A DNA stretch of 45,627 nucleotides from Allomyces macrogynus ATCC 38327 (Eukaryota > Blastocladiomycota > Blastocladiomycetes > Blastocladiales > Blastocladiaceae), in the NCBI GenBank assembly GCA_000151295.1, contig GG745353.1, positions 815,865 to 861,491 of the forward strand, given 5' to 3'. Made by a program: the position numbers and the translations under genes. Positions within the stretch are counted from its first letter, which is position 1. Each line of letters starts with the position of its first letter. Below the pieces are notes generated by a model. The model was not told where the DNA came from. It saw only the letters and a program-made list of their open reading frames with translations, and ran no database searches. Positions 33,661 through 43,944 of this stretch are shown here, in pieces.

Positions 33661-34884
33661 TCACTTCATCTTGCGCTTCTTGGCGCCCTTGTCTCCCCGG
33701 CCCGACGAGCTTGCGCCGCGCTTGGCGCCCTTCTTCCCGTCGCGGCTGTTCATGGCGCGGTTCTTGCGCTCCTCGAGCTGCTGCATAAGATGCGTCGCCT
33801 TCTTGGTGTTCACGTCGCCCAAGGTCGCCGCCTGCTTTTTCAAGACCCGTGCCGCCATGGCCTTCTCCGACTCGCGCTCGGCCGATGTGTCGCCCACCGT
33901 TGGCGCAAACTGGCGCTTAACGCCCTTGGGCTTGACGTCGCCGTCGAGTTTCCGGTCAAACACGCCCGCAGATGCAGTCGCCTTCTTGGACGCGCGCAGC
34001 TTGGCCTCGAGCTCGGCCTTGCGTGCGGCGCGCGGGTCCACACCGCGCTCAATGGCCGCGGCCTCGCCCTGGTTGCGCAGCTGCTGCTTGCGGTTCTTGT
34101 CGACGCGCTCCTTCTTCTCCTCGCGCTTCTTGGCGTACATGTCGTCGTACGGGTCTGTTGAACAATGTCAATGAGTCAATGATCTCGCACAGACTCATCG
34201 TCGATGCGTCGCTGCAACACACGTACCAGCGTTGGAGGGCACGGGGATAAGCCAGTCGTTGAGCGGGTCGTTGGCGGCACTGCCATAACCCCACCGCGGG
34301 CGGTACTCGCCCGTCGCCTCGTCAAACACCATGCGCGACTTTTTCCGGTTCTGAATGTTCTTCTCCTTGGCAAACTTCTCCCACTTGGTCATGGGCTTGT
34401 CCTTGGGCAGCGGCTTTTCGCGCGGCAGGACCGTGACTGGTGCGGGCAAATCGACAAACACGCCGTCCTCGTTGGCCGCCGTCTCGAGCGAAAACACGGC
34501 ATTGTAGAGCAGCTGCGCCGAGTCGCGCGCGAGCGAGTGCAGGTAGTCCTCGAGGTCCCTATACACCAGCCGCTGCGTCAATTCGCAAGACCGGGGGTCA
34601 CGAAATGGGCCAAACAAGAGCCGTACTTGGCCGACTTTTGCTTCGTGTCGAGCGGGTTCTTGTCGAACACGGCCAGGTGGCCCAGGTCTAGGTCGACGGG
34701 GATCAGGCGGTCCACCGTGACGGGCTTGCTAAACCGCAGCAATCAATCGGCGCGGTCAGTCCGGGGTTCTCGTTTGGCGGAACGTGGCAGTACGGCGATC
34801 TGGTCCCGGCCGCGTTCGATGGGGTGGGGTGGCTGAAACTCACAATTGGGCCTTGGCCTGCTCGAGCTGCTCCGTGATATCCAT
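33661..34884 (-). CDS. RRS1: Ribosome biogenesis regulatory protein RRS1, 322 aa
   Basis: Four exons (minus): 34884-34844, 34728-34627, 34558-34227 and 34154-33661; 322 aa in frame. RRS1 with RPF2 loads the 5S RNP onto pre-60S particles in the nucleolus. Conserved blocks are clear: TVDRLIPVDLDLGHLAVFD and NPLD, then DYLHSLARDSAQLLYN, LPREKPLPKDKPMTKWEKFA, RWGYGSAANDPLNDWLIPVP and DPYDDMYAKKREEKKERVDK. The C terminus is Lys/Arg-rich (KGAKKRKMK), a likely nucleolar signal. The second intron ends at TATAG (34559-34561); an upstream CAG acceptor would leave the wrong frame. The first intron has the only canonical GTGAGT donor in the window. Confidence 0.95.
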
Positions 34885-35306
34885 GGTGCAGGTACTTGAT
34901 TGGTGTTGTCGTAGTGATTGCAAGCGTCGCTGAATGGTTTGCAAGGCAGTACAGTGTTCGACAGTGACGAGCGGCAGTTCGCTTCGCGTGAGTGTTGACA
35001 GGGTCCGTCGGAACCACGTGGGGCGTTGCTGTCAACCCCCCACCTTGCCCAGCCAGTGCCGCCAAGTTGCCGAGAGCTACCCTGTGCTGCTGCCCTGTGC
35101 TGCCAAATGCAAATCGTTCAAAACCAATCGAGCTCACATCAGTTTGGAAACAGACATAATGAGGTGGAAAAGACATCTCTATTTCTTTACAAGCCTTGAT
35201 CACGACAACACAACAAAGCGTGCGAGGGACGGGTATCTATCGTCAAAAAAGTCGCAAGAAGCCTGCGACACCGCGCGGGCCGCAGCATCAAACCCTCCGG
35301 CATCGT
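34885..35306. other. Intergenic region between acyl-CoA synthetase and RRS1
   Basis: About 420 nt between tandem minus-strand genes, holding the synthetase 3' UTR and RRS1 promoter. I see nothing else in it. Confidence 0.4.
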
Positions 35307-37833
35307 CTACGCGCTCAGCTGAGCGTACATGTCGTTGATCTGCACCTGGTAGTACTCCTTGGCGTTCGGCCGGCGCAGCTTGAACGTCGGCGTCAACAGC
35401 GTGTTCTCAACCGTGAAAGGATCGGCCTCGAGGTAGATCGCGCGCACTTGCTCAAACCCGTTGAGCTTGTACTTCTTGCCGTGCGCCACGAGCAGCTGCA
35501 GGAACTTCTTCTTGAGCTCGGGCACCTGCACGAGCTCGGCCATGGTCGCCGACGGCTCGTAGCCCTGCGCCTTGGCCCACGGCAAGAACGTTTCCTCGTC
35601 AGGCACAATGACACCAACGAGCGCCGGCTGCAGCGAGTCGCCGTAGACGAATGCTTGTGCCACGAGGTCGTGCTTGAGATAAACGTTCTCGATCTTCTCG
35701 GGCGCAATGTACTCGCCCTGCGCCAGCTTAAAAATGTCCTGTTCCAAAAAACGGCCCGTGCACATCGTCAGTCACCTGGATCCCGACCCTTCAACATCAC
35801 GAGAGGAATGGCGTCGTACCTTGACGCGATCAATCACGACCAGCTTGCCATTCTCGTCCCACATGGCCACGTCGCCCGTGCGCACCCACCCATCGGACGT
35901 GAGCGCCTCGGCCGTCTTCTCGGGGTTCTTGTAGTAACCCTTGAACACTTGGTTGCCGCGGATCAAAATCTCGCCGCGGGGGCACGGCTTGTCCTTGGAC
36001 GAATAGTTGAGCGACGGCACGTCGACGAGCTTCACTTCGCCGGACCCAAACGGCGCACCGACGTGGCCCGACGAAAAGTCGCCCATAAACGTGATGGCAA
36101 TGCCCGCGGCGGTCTCGGTCTGGCCGTACCCGTGGTAGACGTCACACGAGAAGGCCACCTGCATAGAGACAATAGCGTCAGAAGAAAGGGGGGGGGGGGG
36201 GGGAGAGAAAGCAGAGATGTGCCGTTACACTACGAACCTTGAGGAAGTCCATGACCTCGGGCGAAATCGGCGCCGATCCGGAGAGCATGAACCGCACACG
36301 TCCGCCGAGCTTGGCGCGCACGTTGCCAAACACGAGCTTGTCCCAGAGCGCGTGTTTGACGTAACCCTGCGCGAGGTAGGCCTTCTTGGCCGCGTACCCG
36401 CGCTGGAACAGGTATGCCGCGATCCCGCCCTTGGCCCGGACCTGCGCCCAGACTTTGTCGTAAATCCGAGTGAACAGCCGTGGCACGCCATTGAACATGG
36501 TGGGCTTGAGTTCGGCCGCGTCGTCGAGCAGCTTGGCCATGTCGCCCGAGTAGAAACCAATGCGCGCTCCGTTCATGACGAGCAGCTGCTGCCAAGCGCG
36601 CTCAAAGCAGTGGCTGAGCGGGAGCGCCGACAGGTGCACGTCGTTGGCCGTGATTGGGTGGAACCGACCCACCGTGCCCATGTAATGCACGCCGTACGCC
36701 ACAGCCAAAATGTTGCGGTGCGTCAGGATCGCGCCCTTGGGGACGCCCGTCGTGCCTGTGCGTCGCAACAAGTCCGAGGTTAGTAACCATGCCACGAATC
36801 GAACATCTGGTGGAGAAGCACGTCGGTTGCGCAACCTAACACATACCGGAAGTATAGCAAATGGTCGCGACCGCATCGGGTCCCGGGCGTACCGCCGGCA
36901 TTTCGCGCTTGCCGCCCTGCTCTTCCATCTCACGCATCCCGATCACGCGCACGCCAACGCGGTTTGCCGACCGCACAAACTCTTCGGGCACCGGGTCGTC
37001 CATGATCACGACAAACAAGAGCGTGCGCAGCTTGGGCTTGAGCCGGATCAGGTTGTGCGCCTTGTCGAGCGTCGCAAAGCACACGCGCATCTCCGTCTGG
37101 TTCACAATGTACTCGATGGCCGCGTCGCCGAGCGTGTCGTAGAGCGGAACCGTCGTGAGCATGTGCAAGTAGCACGCCTGTTCGGCAATGACCCATTCGG
37201 GCCGGTTGATCGAGTATAGGCCGACGGCCTCCTGGTGGTCGATACTGAGCTGAGCGAGACCAGATCTGATGAGTGCGTTAGTGGTCAGTTCTCTACCTCA
37301 AACGAAAGCGATCGGTGCAAAAGAGCGAGAGTAAAGTGGAGACGCACCCGAGCTTCTTGACGCGCTCGTAGACTTGAGCATACGTTTCCCATTCGTACGG
37401 CCCGAGGGACCCGTCCTCGTTCCTGATGCGGTGGCCAAGGTACGGGTTATCACCTGAATCCACAGGCGAGATTATTAGTGTTGTGTTCACGACGTTGAAA
37501 CAGCGTATCGCCGAGTAAACGAGACATGGCCATACTTGCGATCTTGACGCCGAGCAAAAAGTTCTCGTGGAGCGAGTTGACTCCGGGCGGCATATCGAGC
37601 AACTCGAGCCCCTCCATGTACGCGGCGCGCCGCGGCTACACGATCGTCGAGAAATAAACACTTGTCAGTGTGGCGTCCCACTGGTCCATGCAACTGCAGT
37701 GATCGCAGGGTCATGCACAACCGACCTTTCCCTCGCCAGGGATCTCGGGCGCGCCGGGCACCTCGTAGGTAAACGACGTCGGCGTCCAGCTGATGCGACT
37801 GCTGCGCTTGGAGGAGGAGGAGGAGGAGGTCAT
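35307..37833 (-). CDS. ACSL: Long-chain fatty-acid-CoA ligase, 673 aa
   Basis: Seven exons (minus): 37833-37726, 37635-37536, 37453-37348, 37265-36847, 36755-36238, 36158-35820 and 35738-35307; total 673 aa in frame. It activates long-chain fatty acids through an acyl-adenylate to acyl-CoA, which can feed the ceramide synthase elsewhere in this window. The ATP/AMP motif YTSGTTGVPKGAILTH is joined across an intron; GYGQTETAAG and the FACS signature DGWVRTGDVAMWDENGKLVV, then IDRVK, are present. FKLAQGEYIAPEKIENVYLK matches the C-terminal lobe. The N-terminus has a seven-Ser run and no strong membrane helix; the C terminus (AQLSA) is not a clear peroxisomal PTS1. Overall it resembles yeast Faa1/Faa4 and animal ACSL types. 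The fifth intron contains a G16 tract on the plus strand (C16 in the sense strand). Confidence 0.95.
36188..36203 (+). repeat. G16 homopolymer in acyl-CoA synthetase intron 5
   Basis: Sixteen G residues on the plus strand, C16 in the gene's sense, lying inside the intron at 36159-36237. Confidence 0.9.
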
Positions 37834-39123
37834 GGTTTTGGACGACAAAGGAGATGCGAGTCGCGGGGGGCGAGCGTGGTTGAAGTTGGGTGCAAATGGG
37901 ACCGGAGGGTGCACGCGTCGGACGCTGTGATCAAGGACGAGATAACCGAGTTCGAGTTTGCTGCTGCGAGCGAGGTTGGCCCAACTGGAGCTGCAACACC
38001 GGTGCTCCGACGTCGAGGGAGCGAAAGGAGGGAAACGACCCCACCTTCGGGCGCATCGCCGTATATTTATGGACCACGGTGCCGCGCGCCTCCTGTTGCC
38101 AGAGCAGAATAATGGCGCCAACATTGATGCCGACGCGTCGTCTTGAACATGGCCATGGCCGGTTGCCCGCAGCAGCAGGGCGCGGCGTGCATGCGCGCAC
38201 AATCCCGACAGTGTGGCAACCCATCAGAACACTAGAACATCAATTTTTCACGACTGCACGCTGCTGCTGATCATAAAGGGGCGGGTGGAGCATCCCACGT
38301 CAAAGTCGCGACGGGGATGGGCGGCTTTTGGGCAATTGGCGGGCGTTGTTGGGCGTAGCGGTAAGCGGGGGCAGGGGGAGGCACGCGAAAGCACGGCTGC
38401 ACCGAACGAGATGCCGTCGGGACTGGCCAGGAAAATCCTAGGGACCCGTTCCTGGGGCTCGTCGTGAATTGAGAAGTGGTATGGCTGGCCCCATCATGGA
38501 AGTGGCGTCCTAAGCTGGTGGGCGCGCAACACGGCGCGACACACACCTGGGCCAGTTCATTGGGCACGCCAGCGCTGGCCACCAATGGGATCACGGCCTC
38601 GCGCAACAGAGATGGCGCAGCGCGAAATGATTATTGCCACCGGCATAAAGCACACGCAGCGGCAGCACTCGGAAAAAAAAATGGATTGCAGCAACTGCTG
38701 GTTGCGTTGCGACAGTTGAGCAGGTTGATTTCGAAGAACGCAATCGTTGTGAAGACGGGAGAAGACTGTCGTTGGGCGAGGCAGAATGCTCGCCCACCTT
38801 CTCTACATTCTCTTGCTTGCTCCCCCATCTTGAAGGCGCACACACAACCCAAAGATGCGTTGGACGGTGGTCGAGGTCAACCAGGTGTCATCATGTGGCG
38901 GCTACCGCTGGTGGAAGTGAACTCAAGGCGTGAACGAGATGGAGTGATGTGGTCCACGTCAAACAACTCGGTGGCAACATGAAACGTGACTTCCACGTCA
39001 GACCTTCACTGCCGGCAGGGAACATCCATCGCGCCAGCTCGAAGTTCGAGTCGTCAGAATCGCAATTCAACCATTCTTTGCGGTCGAAGCCGCCAATAAC
39101 TCGCTGCAATCCAGCTGTCGAGC
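37834..39123. promoter_or_regulatory. Divergent intergenic region between acyl-CoA synthetase and DTW-domain gene
   Basis: About 1.3 kb. A TATA-like CATAAATATAC on the minus strand at about 38061-38071 lies some 230 nt upstream of the synthetase ATG. Open frames at 38271-38606 (minus) and 38476-38982 (plus) have no recognisable features. Confidence 0.35.
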
Positions 39124-40262
39124 ATGCCCACCCCACCGCCGCCGCGCCGTGGCGCCGAAGCTCCCAAAGCACCCCCGACAGCCTCCAACGACGACTCCTC
39201 ACCAGCCAACTCTTCGGCTCCCGCGCCCGCTCCTCCTGCCAAGACCCAGCCCCCTGCACGCGGTCCGACGCCGCCTTCCAATGACGACTCGCCCGTTCCG
39301 CTGACGACGCATTTGCCGCATCTGGACCTGGTCGTAGCCGATGTGACGCCGCTCCAAACTGCACCGCGTACGGAATGCCCAAAATGTGGTGTGCGCGTGC
39401 GGTATTACTGCTCTTCGTGCCTTGTCCCGAGTGGGCCCGCCGTTCCGCCTCGCATGCCTCGGCTGCCGTTCACGCTCGATGTCTGGAAACACAAGTATGA
39501 GCTCAAGGGTAAGTCGACGGCGTTGCATGGTCGCGTGCTGGCGCCCGATGACGTGCGCGTCTGGGACTACCCGAACGAGACGGACACGTACGACGAGGAT
39601 CCTGGGAAGGTGTTGGTGCTTTACCCGAGTCCGGTACCGATCCGTTTGCTCCGCGATTCGAACCATTTCACCGCCATGCAAGATGGCTGACCGCTAGTCG
39701 CTCTCTTTTTCCTTTGCAGCAAGCGCAACTTATTGGCGAAATTGACCCGACCTCCTTCACGCACGTCGTCGTGATCGATGGCACCTGGTACCAAGCGCAC
39801 CAAATGGTGCGCGACGCGCCCTTCCTCCGCCGCGCGGGCGTGCGGCACGTGTCATTTGCCAATCCGCCCAAAACCTCGTTCTGGCGATTCCAGCAAAAGT
39901 CGGAGCAGCATCTTGCGACCATCGAGGCCATGTGGTGGCTGCTGCGCGAGTACCAGCTCGCGCACGCGCCCGCCGAATTCACGGCCTACGACAACATGCT
40001 CTGGTACTACACGTTCCAGTACCAGCGCATTCTCGGGTCCTACGAGACCGACCAGCAGCGCAAACTCAACACGCGGCTCAAGGGCGCGTTCCGGTCGGAC
40101 TTGGACGCGGCACGTGGGCGTGCGCGGAGCCCGACGCCCGGTGGACAAGAATCGGGGGATGGGACGGGGGATGGCGACGTGAAGCGGGCTCGGCTGGATG
40201 AGGAATCCGCGACGCAACATACGGTTGATGCTAAAAGTGCAGCTGCTCACCCGAGGTCATGA
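39124..40262 (+). CDS. DTWD1: DTW-domain tRNA-uridine aminocarboxypropyltransferase (DTWD1-like), 350 aa
   Basis: Two exons: 39124-39633 and 39720-40262; the 86-nt intron runs GTACCG to TTTGCAG with a CTGAC branch, phase 0, 350 aa. The family transfers the 3-amino-3-carboxypropyl group of SAM to uridine in the tRNA D-loop (acp3U; human DTWD1 at position 20). Visible: a zinc-type pair CPKC...YYCSSC, then LPFTLDVWKHKYELKGKST (in DTWD1 the same place reads KH...GKST), YPSPQAQLIG across the splice, and the DTW signature as VVVIDGTWYQA. FWRFQQKSEQHLATIEAMWW and YDNMLWYYTFQYQ match the DTWD1 C-terminal core. The first 60 residues are Pro/Ala/Ser-rich and disordered; the last 70 are low complexity with a KRAR cluster, possibly nuclear. 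Start is the first ATG after the pyrimidine-rich leader. Confidence 0.92.
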
Positions 40263-40942
40263 TGGGCTTGGGTTTGTGTGAGCGTCGCCGTTGGTGCAAT
40301 CGTAATGGCTTCTAGACACAATTTTGACAGTTCAGTCTGTGCCTCAGGTCCGCGGTGCAAGCCGTGCAGATTGCAAGACACTCGAGTCGCCCTGCACATT
40401 TGTGTTCTTGTCCGCCGCCATGCCTTGAGCGCCCGCTGCACCATGTCCTGCTAGTCTAGTACCTTGGCGATGGTCGAAGCAAGTCGATATGGCCAGGGGG
40501 GAACGACTATTAATTTTTGAGTGTTTATCAGACAGGCAGCTTCAAGCTGTTTGAGCAAATTGAGTGCTCATCCATGTCATCATTTTGAGTTACCGCGCTG
40601 CGCATCAATAGTTGCGGCCGCTGATAGATTGCAGACAGAGTGGGTATAGTCAATCAATTCGATGCATCTTGGACGGCCCTGCGCTGCGTTCTTCGTGATT
40701 TTTCAACCATTTGAATAATTGGGGGATGACGCTCAATCTATCAGCATGTACGTAAAGTTTGCGCTTCCTGTTGCCAGAATCAAGGCAGGAGCGTGATCAA
40801 AATGAAAAACATGGGCAAAAAAGGGGTTGTATAGAATCGACATCATTATTGCTCGACGGTGGAAATTGGGCCGTGAAGAACCAATGATATGAATGGGAGC
40901 CGGATGGTTGGACCCAACGACACACTAGCCGGCGCAGCGTCC
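40263..40942. other. AT-richer convergent intergenic region
   Basis: Some 680 nt between converging 3' ends, noticeably more AT-rich than the flanks. It includes TTAATTTTTGAG near 40510. No frames of note, no RNA gene or repeat that I can identify. Confidence 0.45.
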
Positions 40943-41632
40943 TTAGAACAGCACCGTCGGGTGGAGAAGCGCGCCCACGTCGATATGGTGGGCATGTGCT
41001 TGCGATTGGATCGCCGACAGGTCAATCGAATGGTAGCCAGACAGGTCGGCCAAATGAGCGAGCAGGTCGTCCGTGTGCCCGACGCCCGACACGTCGAGCG
41101 GATGGCTGTGCAGCAGCGCCAGCACGTCCGTCACTTGGTCGTGCCCAGCCACGGCCACCGACTGGCCGTCCCACGGCTCACGCGGCGGCAGCACAAACAC
41201 CTTTTCTGCGCCGGGTTGCGCATGGCCAGAGGCATCGGCCGGCACATGGTGGACGGTGACGCTGTGGTCCGCGAAGTGATAGTCGGCATACCACGTGCCG
41301 TCGTCCGTGGTGATGGTCGCGTAAACCGCAGTCGGGTCCTGCTCCAGCTGGATCGGGTGCGCCGCCGACGACGCGGTGATCGCGCTGAGAGGATCACCTG
41401 GCGCAGCCACGGCCGGGTGATCGTGCAGGCCCTGCGTGTTGATGAAGCCGTTGCCCTCCTGAGCCGCTGCTTTTTCAATCGCTGCGTTCTTCTTCCACGC
41501 GTTCTACAGTACGAGTGCGCCATGGTCAGCGAGAGTGTCGAGTCTGCTGCGCGCCAACAAGGATCAAGTAGACCATTCGAGTAGGTCGAGAAGACGAAAG
41601 TGCATGCGTACCAAAATCCACCCAAGTGGCAT
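40943..41632 (-). CDS. Small His-rich protein of unknown function, 193 aa
   Basis: Two exons (minus): 41632-41612, only seven codons (MPLGWIL), and 41503-40943; intron GTACGC...CTGACC...TGTAG, 108 nt, frame closes at 193 aa. The mature part begins NAWKKNAAIEKAAAQEGNGF. It has a compact, probably folded middle (ATITTDDGTWYADYHFADHS) and is rich in His and Asp, for example HSHPLDVSGVGHTDDLLAHL and QAHAHHIDVGALLHP. No signal peptide or membrane span. I do not recognise the family; the His/Asp clusters could bind metal, which is only a guess. A good TATA box sits about 80 nt upstream, suggesting regulated expression. Confidence 0.7.
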
Positions 41633-42261
41633 TGCGGGAGAGACGACTTGAAAACGGTGATCTCGCGGGATGCCGACGAAAGTGAGCACTGGAGAGTCAG
41701 ATGGTTGGCCCAGCTTTTATAGGAATTTGCCAACACGCACGAGCACGAGGGGCAGTTGCAAGCGTGGCAGCGGTGGCGACGCTGAGAGGTGAGTGCGCGA
41801 CGAACTGTTGAACAGAAACGCGTCGGGCATCGTTTCGACGGGAGTCGTTGGACGGCGCTGTATGGTGTGTTGGTCTGCGCGCTGGTTGGTGCTCAGCGGG
41901 CGCAGGGCGGAGCAGCACGATCTGCACGCAAAGCTCCGCAAAGCTCATCGAACTGTGGGCGCCACGCTCTTGCTTGGCCGATAGCGAGCAGCAAGTGCTG
42001 CGCAAATCAGTATGGGCCACGAACAGGGGCCATGGTCGCCATGGCGGCCGACTGCCCTCGGATGGAGAGCTTGTGGCGGAATCTGAAGTGGTTTCCAAGC
42101 CGCTTGAGCTACACATCCTCAACTAGCGCGGGTTTGCGGGACAAGGGAGACATGATAAAATTATTTTCCGACGAAGACCTTCGCAACCCAAAAGTCATCG
42201 AGTTGGTAACGTGAACCGCATCAATTTGCTCTCGGCAGTGCCGAAACACCAATCAGACCGC
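41633..42261. other. Intergenic region upstream of the His-rich gene
   Basis: About 630 nt between two minus-strand genes. Apart from the TATA box at 41714-41721 I see nothing supported; frames here are short and lack motifs. Confidence 0.4.
41714..41721 (-). promoter_or_regulatory. TATA box (TATAAAAG) of the His-rich gene
   Basis: The minus strand reads CCTATAAAAGCT here, about 80 nt upstream of the ATG at 41632. It is one of the few strong TATA boxes in the window. Confidence 0.6.
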
Positions 42262-43714
42262 TCACCACCAGCGCCCAAAACAACCGGAGCGGACCCGCGG
42301 CGTCGCAGTCACCGTGGCCCGAGCGGTGGAAGTGCTGCGCCGCGTCGGTGTCGCGGTCTTGGCCGTCCACTCCGCCGCCGTGATCACGCGAGTCCAGGCC
42401 GTGGTGAAGGTAGTTGTCGCCCATTGTTTGCGCGTGCGCGTCACCGTCGACGTGGCCGTCGCCCACCGCGTGTTCGTGAGCGTGTGCGTCGACGCCGAGG
42501 TCGTGACCTTCCACTGCGTGCGGGTGCGCGTCGCAGTGGCGGTAGCCGTCGTCCAAATCGTTCGCGTACGCGTCACCTCGGTAGATGTCGTCGTAGACCA
42601 CCCCATCGCGGGAGCGTCGGTCACGCTCGATCCCGTCGCGACTGGGTTAGCCGGGCGCAACGATCCTGCCAAGGGCGTGCCCATTTTCGCCAAGAACACG
42701 GCTGTGATCACGAACAGGAACCCTGCGACCACGATCCATGGGATGTCGGAATTGGGCGCCGACGTCCACGCTGCACGCTCACGTCGCACTTGACCGCGGC
42801 GGCGCGCAGGAATTGTTGGAGAAACCGCCGCTGGGTCTTCTTGGTGTCGCGGCGGTTCTTGCGCTGGCCGCACGTCGCGTCTCGTGCCGGCCGAAATGGC
42901 GGCCACAACGTCGTCGAGCGAGCGCACCTGCGCCGACGACACAGTCACGAACACGATGCGATGCTTGATCGGGTCCCCATCGCGCCCAAACAGCGGTACG
43001 GCCACGTGCACGGCCGGATCCATGGTGGGTGCATCGGGTAAGCACGCGGCACAGGTCCGATCGATCACGGTAGGCACGTCTTCGGGGACAGGTGCAGCAC
43101 GGTCCGGGCCCGACACGCCGTCGGGTGGCTGCACGGCGGTCGTAGCGGCTGCCGCGATCGCGTACAGCGGCGGGACCGGGCCGTGACACGCGTCTTCGGT
43201 ACCGATCAGGTCGACCGTCGCGTCGCGCACGCACCGCATTCTATCCGATAGCTCCCCAAACGCTGCGTCATCGAGCTTGTCGCTGGGCGGGACCGACGGA
43301 GTCAGGAAGGGCGACGGTGCCGGTGCCAGCGAGCTGTCGCGAGCGCAATCGGCGACATCGTGGGCGCTGTCGAGCTCGTGGCCGTCGTCAGCGGCACTGG
43401 GATCAGGATGGCCATCATCCGGCGCACTCGCCGGTTCGGCCGCTGCCCGAAGCGCTACAAGGCAGATGGGCGCACGCGCGATGAGCATAGGACGTTTATG
43501 TCGCGCGCAAGGATCGCGTCAGTTGGGGCACACCGTCGTGGTTGGTGGTAGAGGAGGCCCCGCTGTCGTGGGGCGTGCCGGCGGGATTGTTGGCCCCAAC
43601 CGGATCAGTGAGACGCGCAGGCGATGCGTCCATGCTGTCGATGCTGTCGATGCTGTCGCAGTCGGACACGCCGAGGAAATCGTAGTCGGCGTCGGTGTCG
43701 CTGTTGCGAGGCAT
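42262..43714 (-). CDS. Single-pass membrane protein with Thr/Trp-repeat C-terminal domain, 457 aa
   Basis: Two exons (minus): 43714-43534 and 43454-42262; intron GTGTGC...TTGTAG, phase 1, 457 aa. The N-terminus is acidic with a DSIDSIDSMD repeat. The following 220 residues are Asp/Pro/Ala-rich, with a basic Arg/Pro stretch just before one transmembrane helix at about 297-319 (IPWIVVAGFLFVITAVFLAK). After it come about 100 residues of Thr-rich repeats spaced by Trp, for example TRTRTIWTTATATATRTRTQ, then TRWATATSTVTRTRKQWATT. The layout suggests a cytosolic N-terminus and a secreted-side Thr-rich, possibly O-glycosylated stalk. No signal peptide. In a second frame (42221-42601) a hydrophobic end is also open, so the exact C terminus is not certain. 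I recognise no family. It lies just downstream of another single-pass protein gene. Confidence 0.6.
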
Positions 43715-43944
43715 GGTGGTCAGTGTTGCGCGGAGAGAGAGGGGAGCGATGAAGACCGACGCGGGTCGGGTGCTGCGTGTCCAGCCAGCGTCCAGCCAGC
43801 TTGTGCAGTTTCCACCAACATCGATCGCATCCCAAAATCCATGCTTGCAATTACATCCACAACTATCCATCAAGAATCGCGCCCAATCTTTCTTACCCCG
43901 TCTATCGCGACGCGCGCGCGCCCTCCCTTCGGCGCAGCACACGA

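Noticed and set aside
34559..34626. CAG acceptor upstream of TATAG in RRS1 intron 2
   Set aside because: It would put the next exon out of frame; TATAG joins AA/G to give the expected NPLD...DLEDYLHSLARD order.
38271..38606. Pro-rich minus-strand frame in the acyl-CoA synthetase/DTW intergenic region
   Set aside because: No ATG context, domain or splice support.
42221..42601. Alternative His/Asp-rich minus frame ending in a hydrophobic stretch
   Set aside because: It is frame-shifted relative to the helix-containing exon and its His/Asp pattern mirrors the Thr/Arg repeats of the chosen frame; not fully excluded.
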